Assembly: GCA_907165275.2 (NCBI GenBank)
Contig: OU015649.1
Coordinates: 11,748,001-11,812,000 of the forward strand
Length of the DNA: 64,000 bases
DNA from: Zygaena filipendulae
Taxonomy: Eukaryota > Arthropoda > Insecta > Lepidoptera > Zygaenidae
Reading direction: 5' to 3'
A program made the position numbers and the translations under genes. Shown here one piece after another: positions 55,227-64,000 of the stretch. The notes beneath the pieces were generated by a model, which was given only the letters and a program-made list of their open reading frames with translations, had not been told where the DNA came from and searched no databases. The first letter of the stretch is position 1. Each line of letters opens with the position of its first letter.

Positions 55227-57464
55227 TCAATAGGGTAGGGAATCATAGTACCCGTGACAGTCAGAAGGAATAACAGTCTTTAACTCCTGTAAATGTTTCC
55301 ATTTAGTTACTGATATTTTGATGCGACTTTGGTAGAGTTTTGGTCTAGGGGGTAAAGTTTCGGGCATTACTACTCTTCGTCGAATTCTGCGTGGCAGATC
55401 TTGATAATCCTCCTCAAAGTTCAATTTATATTTGATGACTCCACTTGGATTATACTGCAGTGCTCGTATGTCCGTTACTGTAGGATCATTGACGGAGCGA
55501 CCAGGCCGTATGGAGTCATACATGAACGAATTCTTGTCTGAGAAGTCGTCGAAAAACCCGTAGTCTAAGTATTCAACCAAATAAGGCTTTTGCGGTCGAG
55601 CTTGTTTTGATAGCGTCGCAAATTGACTTGGTAGAAAGATGTCTTGGTTTTTTAATTTTTGCTCGATTGAACTATGAACCGCATCACACTCCATCTGTGT
55701 GTGACCTTTTTCCAAAAATTTTTGTTCTATAACGATGTTTTTTTCCATCGATAGTTGTAGCAGAGCATTTGATAGATAAACATTCCGATTCTGCGCCGTA
55801 CAACCATCAGAATATAAAATGATTGGCATGCATTTCTTCTGTAGTGTTTTTTTAAAACAGTCTATGATGCATGATATAAACACAGAAGCAGTCAAACCAG
55901 CGTTACTCTCGTCAAACCAATAGCAGGTAACTTCTTTGTTGGCAAGATTGTACATCGTAAAATTATGCACACATAGTTTAGTTTTAAAGTATAAAGCACT
56001 GGCTTGAAGTTGTGGACATAACTTTACAGTCTGTAAATCTTGTGTAAAAACATGTATGTCATCCAATTGACGAGCCCTTTCTTTATCTTTCACTTTCTCG
56101 CTTCTTGCCATGTCTTTTTTTTTAATATGTGATCTATATTCTTCCTCTGCTATGTTGCCTACCTTGTACGAACAGCAAGTATCGCACTGATCTTTTTTAG
56201 GCGAGAACAGGCTTAGATTCAACTCATCAAAAACTCTGTACATAGTCCAGCGACTAAGTGGACTTTTCGACTCGTTTTCGCACTCTTGGATGTACAACCT
56301 AAAAAGACAGTTCTTGTTTTCAACAATCGGCTCTAAATACTGTTTCGATGTAGATGCCCTGCAATAGTGCGAGGGCATTTTTGGTAACGAAGCGAAGAAC
56401 TGTTTGAGGAATGTAATGTCTTCTTTCTTAATAACTTGTTCATCATCGTCGTCGTTTGGTCGTGGTGTTATTTTAGCAATGCCATGTTCAGATCTATCGA
56501 TCCAGCATCTTATAGTCGACTCTTTCAAACCCAGAGTGTTCAAAAAAGTCTTCAGACAAACTTGGGTACGTCTCTCTGATGTACTGAGAAAGTACTGTTT
56601 ACTCTCACTTCTACGAGAATTAGATTTCACTTTTACTTGCTTTTTTTCACAAACGGAGACGTGAGATACAACGTACTGTTTCCGTTGCTCCCAAGTCATG
56701 CTTTTCCAGAACATGCCAAAAATGTTCTCTCTTTCGATGTCAGACAAGCTAAAGCAGCCACGTAACTTAGACTTCGAGCAAAACGTGGAAGTGCAACGTG
56801 AACCAATTGAACGTGCTGGACGTGGCACATCATGGAGTACTTTAAATTTCTCTTGCCCTGCAACTTTCCTGTCCCTACGGTACCCCACATATTCTTCACC
56901 TTGCATACGCTTCAGTTTTGTTGTGTTTTTATTCCATTTTTTAGGTTGCGCGAATCCCTTCGATTTCCTTTTTCTATTTGAATTTATATCTTCGATCTCA
57001 CTGTCAGACGGTAGCTGCTCCAATAGCGACGGTGAATTTCCAGCAGTCGTGGAAAGGGGCTGTACTTCTTCATTTAAAAAGGTTGATGGAGCTGAAGGTA
57101 AGAATGTTTCTTCAATGTCATTTTCAGGTGGTTGTGTCGCTTCTAATGGCGGTGAAATCTCAACAGACGAGGACAAAGGCTGCAATTCTTCTCTTGGCTG
57201 CAAATGTACTATGGTAACTTGTTCAGATGAAGAAAGAGGTATGGTATCCTGAATATTTTGAGGGCTCAATAGGTCCAGCAAAGACGGAGATGGAGGCTCG
57301 GAAACTATTTCTATTGGTAAGTTATTAATATCGATATTTTCTAAGTTAGATAATGTTACCGGTAATATCTTCTGTTTTTTTGGTGGTACTTGTATCTTTA
57401 AGTCGCTGCAAAGTATCAACATGTCATCATCAAGTTCTTCGCTATCACTTAATAGAAAATCCAT
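55227..57464 (-). CDS. Sola-like (DUF7869-type) transposase
   Basis: The frame is open from 57530, but the Met at 57464 (MDFLLSDSEELDDD) is the likelier start. The sequence just upstream, TTTTTTCAAG followed by GTGATTGC, looks like a splice acceptor ending a 5' UTR intron. From that Met the protein is 745 residues. It has an acidic, Pro/Ser-rich N-terminal region; a basic RKRKSKG stretch; a Cys-containing block (CTSTFCSKSKLRGCFSLSD); SLPKMPSHYCRAST; a CDTCC pair; and an RNase-H-like catalytic region with WFDESNAGLTA, ILYSDGCTAQNRN and GHTQMECDAVHSSIE. Counting from 57530, the likely catalytic acids are Asp540, Asp575 and Asp616 or Glu623. The family name comes from my memory of similar insect proteins. 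A domesticated host gene is less likely because TIRs flank it. Confidence 0.75.
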   Translation of the reverse strand: MDFLLSDSEELDDDMLILCSDLKIQVPPKKQKILPVTLSNLENIDINNLPIEIVSEPPSPSLLDLLSPQNIQDTIPLSSSEQVTIVHLQPREELQPLSSSVEISPPLEATQPPENDIEETFLPSAPSTFLNEEVQPLSTTAGNSPSLLEQLPSDSEIEDINSNRKRKSKGFAQPKKWNKNTTKLKRMQGEEYVGYRRDRKVAGQEKFKVLHDVPRPARSIGSRCTSTFCSKSKLRGCFSLSDIERENIFGMFWKSMTWEQRKQYVVSHVSVCEKKQVKVKSNSRRSESKQYFLSTSERRTQVCLKTFLNTLGLKESTIRCWIDRSEHGIAKITPRPNDDDDEQVIKKEDITFLKQFFASLPKMPSHYCRASTSKQYLEPIVENKNCLFRLYIQECENESKSPLSRWTMYRVFDELNLSLFSPKKDQCDTCCSYKVGNIAEEEYRSHIKKKDMARSEKVKDKERARQLDDIHVFTQDLQTVKLCPQLQASALYFKTKLCVHNFTMYNLANKEVTCYWFDESNAGLTASVFISCIIDCFKKTLQKKCMPIILYSDGCTAQNRNVYLSNALLQLSMEKNIVIEQKFLEKGHTQMECDAVHSSIEQKLKNQDIFLPSQFATLSKQARPQKPYLVEYLDYGFFDDFSDKNSFMYDSIRPGRSVNDPTVTDIRALQYNPSGVIKYKLNFEEDYQDLPRRIRRRVVMPETLPPRPKLYQSRIKISVTKWKHLQELKTVIPSDCHGYYDSLPY

Positions 57465-57933
57465 CTTGTATTTGTATGCAATCACCTTGAAAAAAGAGAA
57501 AGAAAGTAGGTAAATATAATGGAAACACAACGTAACTCATAAAAAATATCACAGTAAACACTGCGTAAGTCACGACTACTTTTCGATTAAAGTTTAGGCG
57601 AATAATAATCGTAATAATAAATAAACACACTTGTTTTAACAATTAAACCGTGACCACATAATATTAAATCGATATTATTAGGAATAAAATATCAAGATAA
57701 ATTGCAAATATTACCTTAAATCGAAATCACAACATCGGAGCACTTGATGCACGACGAATTTGTACGTGAATGGCTGACATACGCAGTGTTGGCACCACCA
57801 ACTGAGATACGCAATGTAACTATTTTTCAAATAACGCGTTGGTATTGGTCAGGAATCGTGTTTTGATTGGTCGACACGATGCGCGCCACAACGCTTTATC
57901 CAATGACATTCAAATCTCAAATCACTCAAAAAA

Positions 57934-57964
57934 TGACTTACGCACTGTTAGAACTTCACTGACG
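57934..57964. repeat. right terminal inverted repeat
   Basis: Reverse complement of the left end. It contains GACTTACGCACTGTT at 57935-57949. Confidence 0.8.
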
Positions 57965-58200
57965 ATATAGGAAAAAAGTGAAAGTTAATTTTCCGTCAAC
58001 TTAATAGCGTTATTATTCCACTTTTTGATTCTAATATAAATATATTTGTTTGGGTTCTCATTCATGAGTTTGTAATATCAATACCTATTAAAATAAAGTG
58101 AAGTAGGAAGTAGGTACCTACATTATTATTTCTGAGATATCGTCTTACCTACTGCTTGTGAGAAGTTGTTTAGAACACAAAATCTCGATTTTAAAAAATT

Positions 58201-58272
58201 GGGCTCGTCCGGGATTTGAACCCGGGACCTCTCGCACCCTAAGCGAAAATCATACCCCTAGACCAACGAGCC
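58201..58272 (-). tRNA. tRNA-Pro (AGG)
   Basis: The minus strand folds as a full cloverleaf of 72 nt. The acceptor is GGCTCGT paired with ACGAGCC plus discriminator C. The A box is TGGTCTAGGGG, the anticodon loop TTAGGGT (anticodon AGG) and the B box GGTTCAAATCC. No CCA is encoded. A T run follows the gene on the minus strand (AATTTTTTAAAAT region), a plausible Pol III terminator. Confidence 0.95.
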
Positions 58273-58518
58273 GACGTACGTCTTATTCAAACTTTTTAAA
58301 TATTATAACACAATGCGTGCACGCATTTATTTTTGTGAGTTAACATTTTTTTATACAAGTTTATTTAATATAACATCAAAGTAATTAAATAGGTTTTTTT
58401 TTTCAATAATTGTTGCATGTAAGTTATCAATTGGTATTGTGATTATAAGCATAATATTATATCACAGATCTAAAAAAATACACACAACAACAATATAAGC
58501 GCGCATTTACAAAAAGTT

Positions 58519-58590
58519 GGGCTCGTCCGGGATTTGAACCCGGGACCTCTCGCACCCAAAGCGAAAATCATACCCCTAGACCAACGAGCC
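58519..58590 (-). tRNA. tRNA-Pro (TGG)
   Basis: The sequence is the same as the gene at 58201 except one base: the anticodon loop reads TTTGGGT (anticodon TGG). Cloverleaf, A box and B box are intact. Minus-strand TTTTTGT lies just downstream as a terminator. Confidence 0.95.
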
Positions 58591-59058
58591 AGTCAAGAGA
58601 AAATTACAAATTAAAAACTATAATCGCAGACATTACAAAAAATATTGTAGAGTGTAATGACAATAATTTGTCTGACTGACGACGATGCGACGCGACGCGA
58701 CGGTGTGACCGTTATAAACCGGCCACATTTTTGACCTTGATTAGTTGATATAGGTATATAATTATATGATTACGTGCAACGATTCGTTATATTCTAATAA
58801 ATTAACTTATCGAGGTCATTTCTTGTTGAAGAGATACTTTGGTACAATTAAAATAACATCTTACATTGCGTTGCGCATTATCATATTTTTTGTTAATATA
58901 ATATTATATCCTCGAGGAGTCTTTGTAACGGAATGAAATTACCCTAATGTCCTATTTCAAGATCTAAATTACTCTTACACAAAAATTCTGTTTTCCACGA
59001 TTCTACCTATGTGAATTGTGGGACTTCCTTATTTGTTCAAAAACGAATCTTAAAAAAT

Positions 59059-59076
59059 CCCCCCCCCCCCCCCCCC
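59059..59076. repeat. poly-C run (18 C)
   Basis: An uninterrupted C homopolymer between AATC and an ATTGGGGG-like patch. Its length may be an assembly estimate. Confidence 0.85.
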
Positions 59077-59748
59077 AATGTAACGATTGGGGGAAGTCAC
59101 AGAAGAGACATAATATATGCTAATATTAAGTAGGTCTAGGTACATAGATATACATCCAAAATATAAGCAGTAGGGCATAATAATTTAATGCTCCTTCTAC
59201 AATACATACCTATCTGTTCTATGGTTGACCCCATCACGCAACTACTCGTAACACAACAAAACATCTCACCAAGTTGCAAACAATTACTTGCCATCAAGAA
59301 CACTGCTCCTTTAAATGCTTTTCAAGATAGGTAATATAACTTACTCACTTGTCATCAAGTCTTGTCTTGTCTTGCGGACCGGTTGAGCTAAATTGTAATG
59401 GTTAGAATGGGTTAGAGCCACGCACTCGGATGGACGTGCTCATATCTCCAGACCGCTACCCACCGTTCAGTGTCGACAGACATAAAGACGTTGAGATAGA
59501 GTTGTGTAGAGGGCAAGAAATGGCACGTTCTCGGAATACTCTCGCAATGAAACGTATACAATATTTTAGCGCTACCCTAGACTATTATATATTTTATTCG
59601 TCTTTTCCATTCAGATCGATAGTTCTACCTGTAGTAGAACATTTATTATTATAAATGTTGCATATCTAGTAAGTACCTGACTATAGGTATAGGTAGGTAG
59701 GTATATGCCAACTGTTTTATTCAAAACCGTCCAGTAATTTTACGTGAT

Positions 59749-59805
59749 GTAGAATTTGTGTTTGTTTGTTTGTATGTTTAACAAACAAACAAACACAAAT
59801 TCTAC
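59749..59805. repeat. near-perfect hairpin of Helitron 5' sequence
   Basis: GTAGAATTTGTGTTTGTTTG and its exact reverse complement surround a loop of about 7 bases (TATGTTT). It looks like two 5' fragments joined head to head. Confidence 0.75.
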
Positions 59806-60660
59806 AAAAACGACCGATATAAATCCTTTCAAGCAGCAATTACTTTTTTTATAATTTCAATGTACACAAACGTATATTATTTGTATATAGATATGTCTCT
59901 GATAAATACTGACAATGAGCATAATATACACCAATGTAGATGCTATACTATACCTACTTGAAAGAATCATTGAAATTATCAAATTTCAGATGTCACAAAT
60001 TGTGATGGTGATTTAGCATTAGATTCATTCAACATTAGCATAGCATTCAATAAAGAGTTGCAATTTAAAGAGATATAGAAATCAGTTTTCACGATAACAT
60101 ACAATCTTCCTCTTGTTATCTTATACATTATTTAGAAACTCCATTGTGCTCGGCGTCGATAAGCGAGACATTTTTATAGCATTAAGCTAAAAACGCGCCA
60201 TATTTTAAAGATATTATTCAAATTTATTTTTGTCCCTCCGCCTCCGGTTGGTCGTTATTGAGAATTAAGTGTTTGGACGCGTAAGCCATAATAACAAAGT
60301 AAATAATCTTGATTTCATATTCAGGAACATTTATAGTACCTATTAGTTTTAATTGACCCGTTAGTAGATATAAAGTTATATCTAGGTATATACTAAGTAG
60401 GTAGTAGGTACTCCTTACCCGGCCACAAAAATTGTTTTTCATTACTCATACTCGGAAAGTAGGTCTGAAGTTGCCTGAGAAGCGGGTTGAAAGTAACACT
60501 TTTCAGCCCTAGGGAGAATCGCTTTCAACTGACAGCTGGATACTGCAGAAACTCAAGCTTTTTTTTTTATGTCATAGGGGGCATACTTACTGGCCAGTAG
60601 CACACCTAATGGTTGATTTATGTAAAATAAAAATCACTCATTTTTTTCTTTAGCTAATTC

Positions 60661-60755
60661 CTATTTTTATTTTGACTTTCCTTGCATTCGTAATGAAAAG
60701 CACAGTGTTATCCTCGGGAGAAAGACTTACTTTCACCCCTAGGATAACAATGTAC
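60661..60755. repeat. dispersed repeat, copy without insert
   Basis: GACTTTCCTTGCATTCGTAA, AGCACAGTGTTATCCTCGGG and CCTAGGATAACAATGTAC. The ends GTTATCC/GGATAAC are inverted, so this may itself be part of a small foldback element. Confidence 0.7.
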
Positions 60756-61052
60756 AATGTATCTTACGGCAGTTTTCTATTATCTAACTTAACTGTCCAT
60801 CTTTATGCCCTAAAGAAGTTGAAAAATCTTGTCTTACCTTAGTTTTTGTGTTTCGGTGGTAAAACGATCAGATTTATGTATAAGTACTTTAATATAGATA
60901 GGTAGATGCCTATATTAATCTCATGGTTTGTTATTGAAAGTATCTATTGAAACACTTAAAGCTAAGATCGGATAGACGGACTTGTAAGTTCAGTAAAGCA
61001 AAACGATGGATAGATATTGAAAATGGTCGTCAGAGGGGCTATTATTTAGGGG

Positions 61053-61218
61053 CTATTTTATTTTGACTTTCCTTGCATTCGTAATGAAAAGCACAGTGTT
61101 ATCCTCGGGAGAAAGACTTATTTAGTCCCTCGATCTATTGGCGCCCTCACTACGCTCGGGCGCTAAACCCCGTCTCGGGGCTAAATAAGTTACTTTCACC
61201 CCTAGGATAACAATGTAC
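61053..61218. repeat. dispersed repeat, copy with 72-bp net insertion
   Basis: Essentially identical to 60661-60755, but interrupted after AGAAAGACTTA by the insert at 61121-61192. Confidence 0.75.
61121..61189. mobile_element. miniature insertion (69 bp) with TTA duplication
   Basis: Comparison with the empty copy at 60661 shows that 72 bp were gained: 69 bp plus a duplicated TTA. The insert has complementary ends (CTTATTTAG including target bases, and CTAAATAAG) and two GC-rich stems (GCGCCC..GGGCGC and CCCCGTCTCGGGG). TTA duplications are typical of PIF/Harbinger MITEs. Confidence 0.7.
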
Positions 61219-61222
61219 TATT

Positions 61223-61465
61223 TCCCTCGCGCTTAAAGAAGTTTTATTAAAAAAAAATAAGTTTATGCCATACTTACAGAATACTAATTCCTAATATTTA
61301 AACATCTGGGCCCTTATTCACTATGATCATAACACGCCGCGTTAAGATAAGACGCCACAAAAATTGGTTTTTCCCTCGCAATCAAAGAAGTTTCATTATA
61401 AAAAAAAGTACATTTACGTGTGTGTATACAGAATATTAATTTCTAACATTTGGGCGTCTGGAGCG
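61223..61465. repeat. two diverged direct units
   Basis: TTTCCCTCGCGCTTAAAGAA at 61226 and TTTCCCTCGCAATCAAAGAA at 61371 open similar units containing ACAGAATA followed by TAATTTCTAA. The spacing is about 145 bp. Confidence 0.5.
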
Positions 61466-62084
61466 GTCGGAATTGTGTTTTTAGGGCGCGCGTTCTAGGC
61501 AAGGAATGTTGTATTCATTGAAGTATCCGGCTCTGGTCTCAATTAGGTATATCTAAAATATTCAAAAATCTTTTTTGACCTAAAAGTATAAAAAAATGTT
61601 TACGAAAATTGAGCGCGCAAGTTGCCAGGCTTTTTAGACCTTTCACTGTTCTTTCTTTTGTATTGCCAATAACGCGCCCACTAATCTGATTCGAAGATCC
61701 ACGTTTTTATTTATATGTAGTTTTCGCTGGTAGGTATCTATCAGTTCTTTTTATTACATATTTATAGTTACATCTACGTCTAAGCGTGAGTTATGTTTGA
61801 AGAAGTAGGTACTTGATAAATACTTATCCAATTTGACTGCTCAGACGAAATCGTCTGAGTTTGACTGATTTATTGTTGGTTATTTATTTGTTTATTAGAC
61901 ACACAAAACACAAAAACCTATACGCACATTAGTTGAAGAAAGCACATAAGGTTTGAAAGTAATTCTTTGGAAAATCCACGAAAGAAGTAGGAATTTTGGA
62001 TGATATTTTTAAATGAAAACTCAACGACTAATAAATTTTCGAAAACTACTTTGACAAAAAGGGAGTTTACATTAGTTAAGAAAG
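61466..62084. other. intergenic, nothing recognised
   Basis: A GC-richer patch at 61465-61500 has no motif. The rest is AT-rich. Confidence 0.4.
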
Positions 62085-62197
62085 GATTTTCATCCTGGAA
62101 TTCCCAAGGGAATCCTGAACTTAAACTTTGTTTTTTTGTTATACGAATCCACAAAATTAAAAGCTCGCATGAAGTAAATCTCGAAAACCCATTATAA
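62085..62197 (+). mobile_element. diverged Helitron-like fragment
   Basis: TCATCCTGGAATTCCCAAGG and GAATCCTGAACTTAAAC keep the palindromic block of the family. The terminus is lost. Confidence 0.4.
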
Positions 62198-63649
62198 CTG
62201 TCGGAAAATCTCATTTCCGGCAGGAGAAAAACGGGCTATATCGGGCGAACGGTACGGAAGTGGGTCGAGAATGGTGACTTTTGGACGGCAACGTGCAGAT
62301 GTTGTGTTTGAATAGAGGTTTTTTTTTAATTATTCTCTTATATACTTCTTGAAAAAAATCTACCACGTTTGTTCTCTTTGTTAGTTGTTTTATGTTTTTA
62401 TTTCAATAAGTATTTAATTATGGTTTGTCAGGTTTAATAATACATTTAAATTAATTTATTTGACAAAACACAAGTTCCAAGTTATATCTATGGACCTAAG
62501 TATTCCCTGCGGCTTCACTCACTTCAATTTTGGAATATCAAGTGTTATAAAAAGTGTAGGTAATATAAATATTCTGTGTGCCAAATTTAATCCAAATCCG
62601 GAAAAAGTAACAAAAATTCAAACCACCTCACAAACATGTATCTACATTCATAATAACATTAAAGGGAATAACAAAGAAAGTGGGTTCACAACATGATGAA
62701 AATTTTAAACATCTTATAGCGCCCCAACAAGCTTTATTGCAGGCAAAAACTTTCTCTGGTTACATAATATATCTTTATCATAACTCTAACCACAGATAAT
62801 ATAATACTATACCTACTAGTACCTACTCTTACGAACTTTTACCACAAGATTATCATATCAATATCATATCAAAATATTTCGACCTTGCCATCAGCCGGAT
62901 TCACTTTTTCTGACATCTCTATATATGAGTAATTGATGTTAAGATGCATACAGAAATGAACTAACACTAGCGCCACCGCTACAAAAATGTACCTATGTAT
63001 ATGTATTTTGAGATAATTTGTCGTTTGCTCCGTTTATGTTTATCTGCGGATATCAGTGACGTATAGAAAATGTATTTTGTTTGTCTTGTTGCTGTTTTAA
63101 GATCTCATTATGAGCTGCTAAATTTCAAAAAATCGCAAAAAAATGCATTCTAATTTTCAACCCACTAAACATTATCAAGTCTTAACTGGTATTACAAACA
63201 GCTAGATACAAGCCAAGAAATTTTAAATGGCGTTTACCTAATAAGCTGTATTGTTCATAAAGATTATATCAAATTTTAAAATCATTCACTCGCGTTTTTA
63301 TATAAGGCTTTTTGTGTGATTTATCAGTGTATTTTTTTAAAAATGAAAATTTTGAACATGAATGGAGATGGCCCGGCAAAGCTAAAAGAAGATGTCGCTA
63401 GCTGTCTCTCAGTCCATGTGAAGTCAGAAATTGTATGGAGTGTTGCAACTTCCAAATAAATTCAATTTTAAAAATAGCAACATACTTTCTGTATCTTATT
63501 TGCATTAAAACTGGCATAATATTATGTTCATAAGGAAGTTCAAGTAGGTAGTCCAGATAATCGTAGCTATTTGTATTAAGGTATTTAGGAAAGCAAAGCG
63601 ATGAGTTCCGTTTGGTACACAATATCGCGTTATCTTTACTAATACATAA
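62198..63649. other. intergenic, nothing recognised
   Basis: Open runs at 62460-62696 and 63342-63458 have no recognisable domain. The first overlaps Helitron-like wording (CCTGCGGCTTCACTC). Confidence 0.4.
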
Positions 63650-63822
63650 TTAATATAAATGCGAAAGTGAGTTTGTTTGTTTGTTAGTTACGCTTTCATG
63701 GCTAAACGGCTCAACCGATCACCACAAAATTTTACATTCACGTTGTCAGGGGTACAGAAAAGGATATAAGCTACTTTTTATGCTGGAATTCCCACGGGAA
63801 CTCCGAAATTAACGCGGAAGAG
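63650..63822 (+). mobile_element. Helitron-like repeat, 3' end lost
   Basis: AATGCGAAAGTGAGTTTGTT, CTAAACGGCTCAACCGATCA and GGAACTCCGAAATTAACGCG. The sequence leaves the family just before the expected GTGAAACCGCGG. Confidence 0.7.
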
Positions 63823-63829
63823 ACTACAT

Positions 63830-63972
63830 TAAATTTTACATACTACCTATAGGTACACGTTTTCAAGGGCAGGTACAGGAAAAAATAGAGGGTAGTAAGT
63901 AGGTACTCTTATCTCGGAATACCCGCAGGATCTCCAAAACTAACGCTGGTAAAACCGCGGGGAACAGATAGT
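63830..63972 (+). mobile_element. second Helitron-like copy, near-complete 3' end
   Basis: ACACGTTTTCAAGGGCAGGT, then ACGCTGGTAAAACCGCGGGG, ending AACAGATAGT (one change from CAGCTAGT). Confidence 0.65.
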
Positions 63973-64000
63973 ATTTTCATATTTTAAAAATAAATAGAAA

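Larger units (their letters stand above)
54821..57964 (-). mobile_element. Sola-like DNA transposon, apparently intact (3144 bp)
   Basis: Terminal inverted repeats of 31 bp begin CGTCGGTGAAGTTCTAACAG on the left and CGTCAGTGAAGTTCTAACAG on the right (three mismatches in all). They are flanked by ATAT at 54817-54820 and 57965-57968. A 4-bp duplication together with the transposase type fits Sola-like elements. Inside is one long transposase frame on the minus strand. Both subterminal regions carry repeated GACTTACGCAGTGTT-like words. No frameshift or stop interrupts the frame, so activity is possible. Confidence 0.8.
58591..60660. other. intergenic with simple repeats
   Basis: It contains a short GCGAC tandem (58680-58702), an 18-base C run (59059-59076) and the hairpin at 59749-59805. 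The frame at 59430-59654 has no recognised motif. Confidence 0.4.

Noticed and set aside
56698..57252. Plus-strand frame of 184 codons
   Set aside because: It is antisense to the N-terminal part of the Sola-like transposase, with no motif of its own.
63342..63458. Short frame with coding-like wording (MNGDGPAKLKEDVASCLSV)
   Set aside because: Only 38 codons, no splice signals and no family I recognise. It may be a repeat fragment.

Overview
The window looks like AT-rich, non-coding-dominated DNA from a lepidopteran (moth or butterfly) nuclear genome. The evidence is many copies of a Helitron-like repeat ending in ACAGCTAGT that I know from Lepidoptera, spliced genes with GT/AG introns, eukaryotic tRNA genes without encoded CCA, and a dense mix of MITEs and BEL/Pao, PIF/Harbinger, LINE and Sola-like sequences. 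No bacterial operon, CRISPR array or viral genome is visible.

Layout. 1-26.5 kb is gene-poor and filled with repeats. It holds foldback MITEs (431-632, 2833-3112, 15459-15709, 18145-18659), a TIR element carrying a broken MADF reading frame with two nested insertions (7503-8960), a LINE 3' end (about 9320-9581), a decayed PIF/Harbinger transposon (about 12996-14380) with a nested MITE, and Helitron 3' ends with helicase and gag-like debris (18.9-21.5 kb). 26.5-31.1 kb holds the one host protein gene I can support. It has four 3' exons in perfect phase, encoding the end of a C-type lectin domain, a short Cys-containing module and a 610-residue Ser/Thr-rich last exon; its 5' exons are not identified. 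31.8-38 kb holds a BEL/Pao relic and then a young, complete-ended but internally deleted BEL/Pao LTR element on the minus strand (32747-37968, 403-bp LTRs with no difference found by eye, 5-bp target duplication GTACC). 38-54.8 kb is intergenic with a hAT MITE (41011-41760, perfect 8-bp target duplication), a mariner-type MITE (45758-46123), Helitron arrays (42.0-44.5 kb) and another foldback (48254-48650). 54.8-58 kb is an apparently intact Sola-like DNA transposon with a long transposase frame, 31-bp TIRs and an ATAT duplication. 58.2-58.6 kb has two tRNA-Pro genes that differ only at the wobble base. 58.6-64 kb is intergenic, with a pair of repeats that expose a 72-bp net insertion and more Helitron copies.

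How it fits together. The lectin gene and the two tRNAs are the probable host functions. Almost everything else is mobile DNA, some of it young (the BEL/Pao and Sola-like elements). The most interesting items are the Sola-like element with its repeated GACTTACGCAGTGTT-type motif at both ends, the gag-preserving deletion derivative of BEL/Pao, the wobble-only tRNA-Pro pair, and the miniature insertion at 61121-61189. I found no convincing evidence for a wholly new defence or metabolic system.
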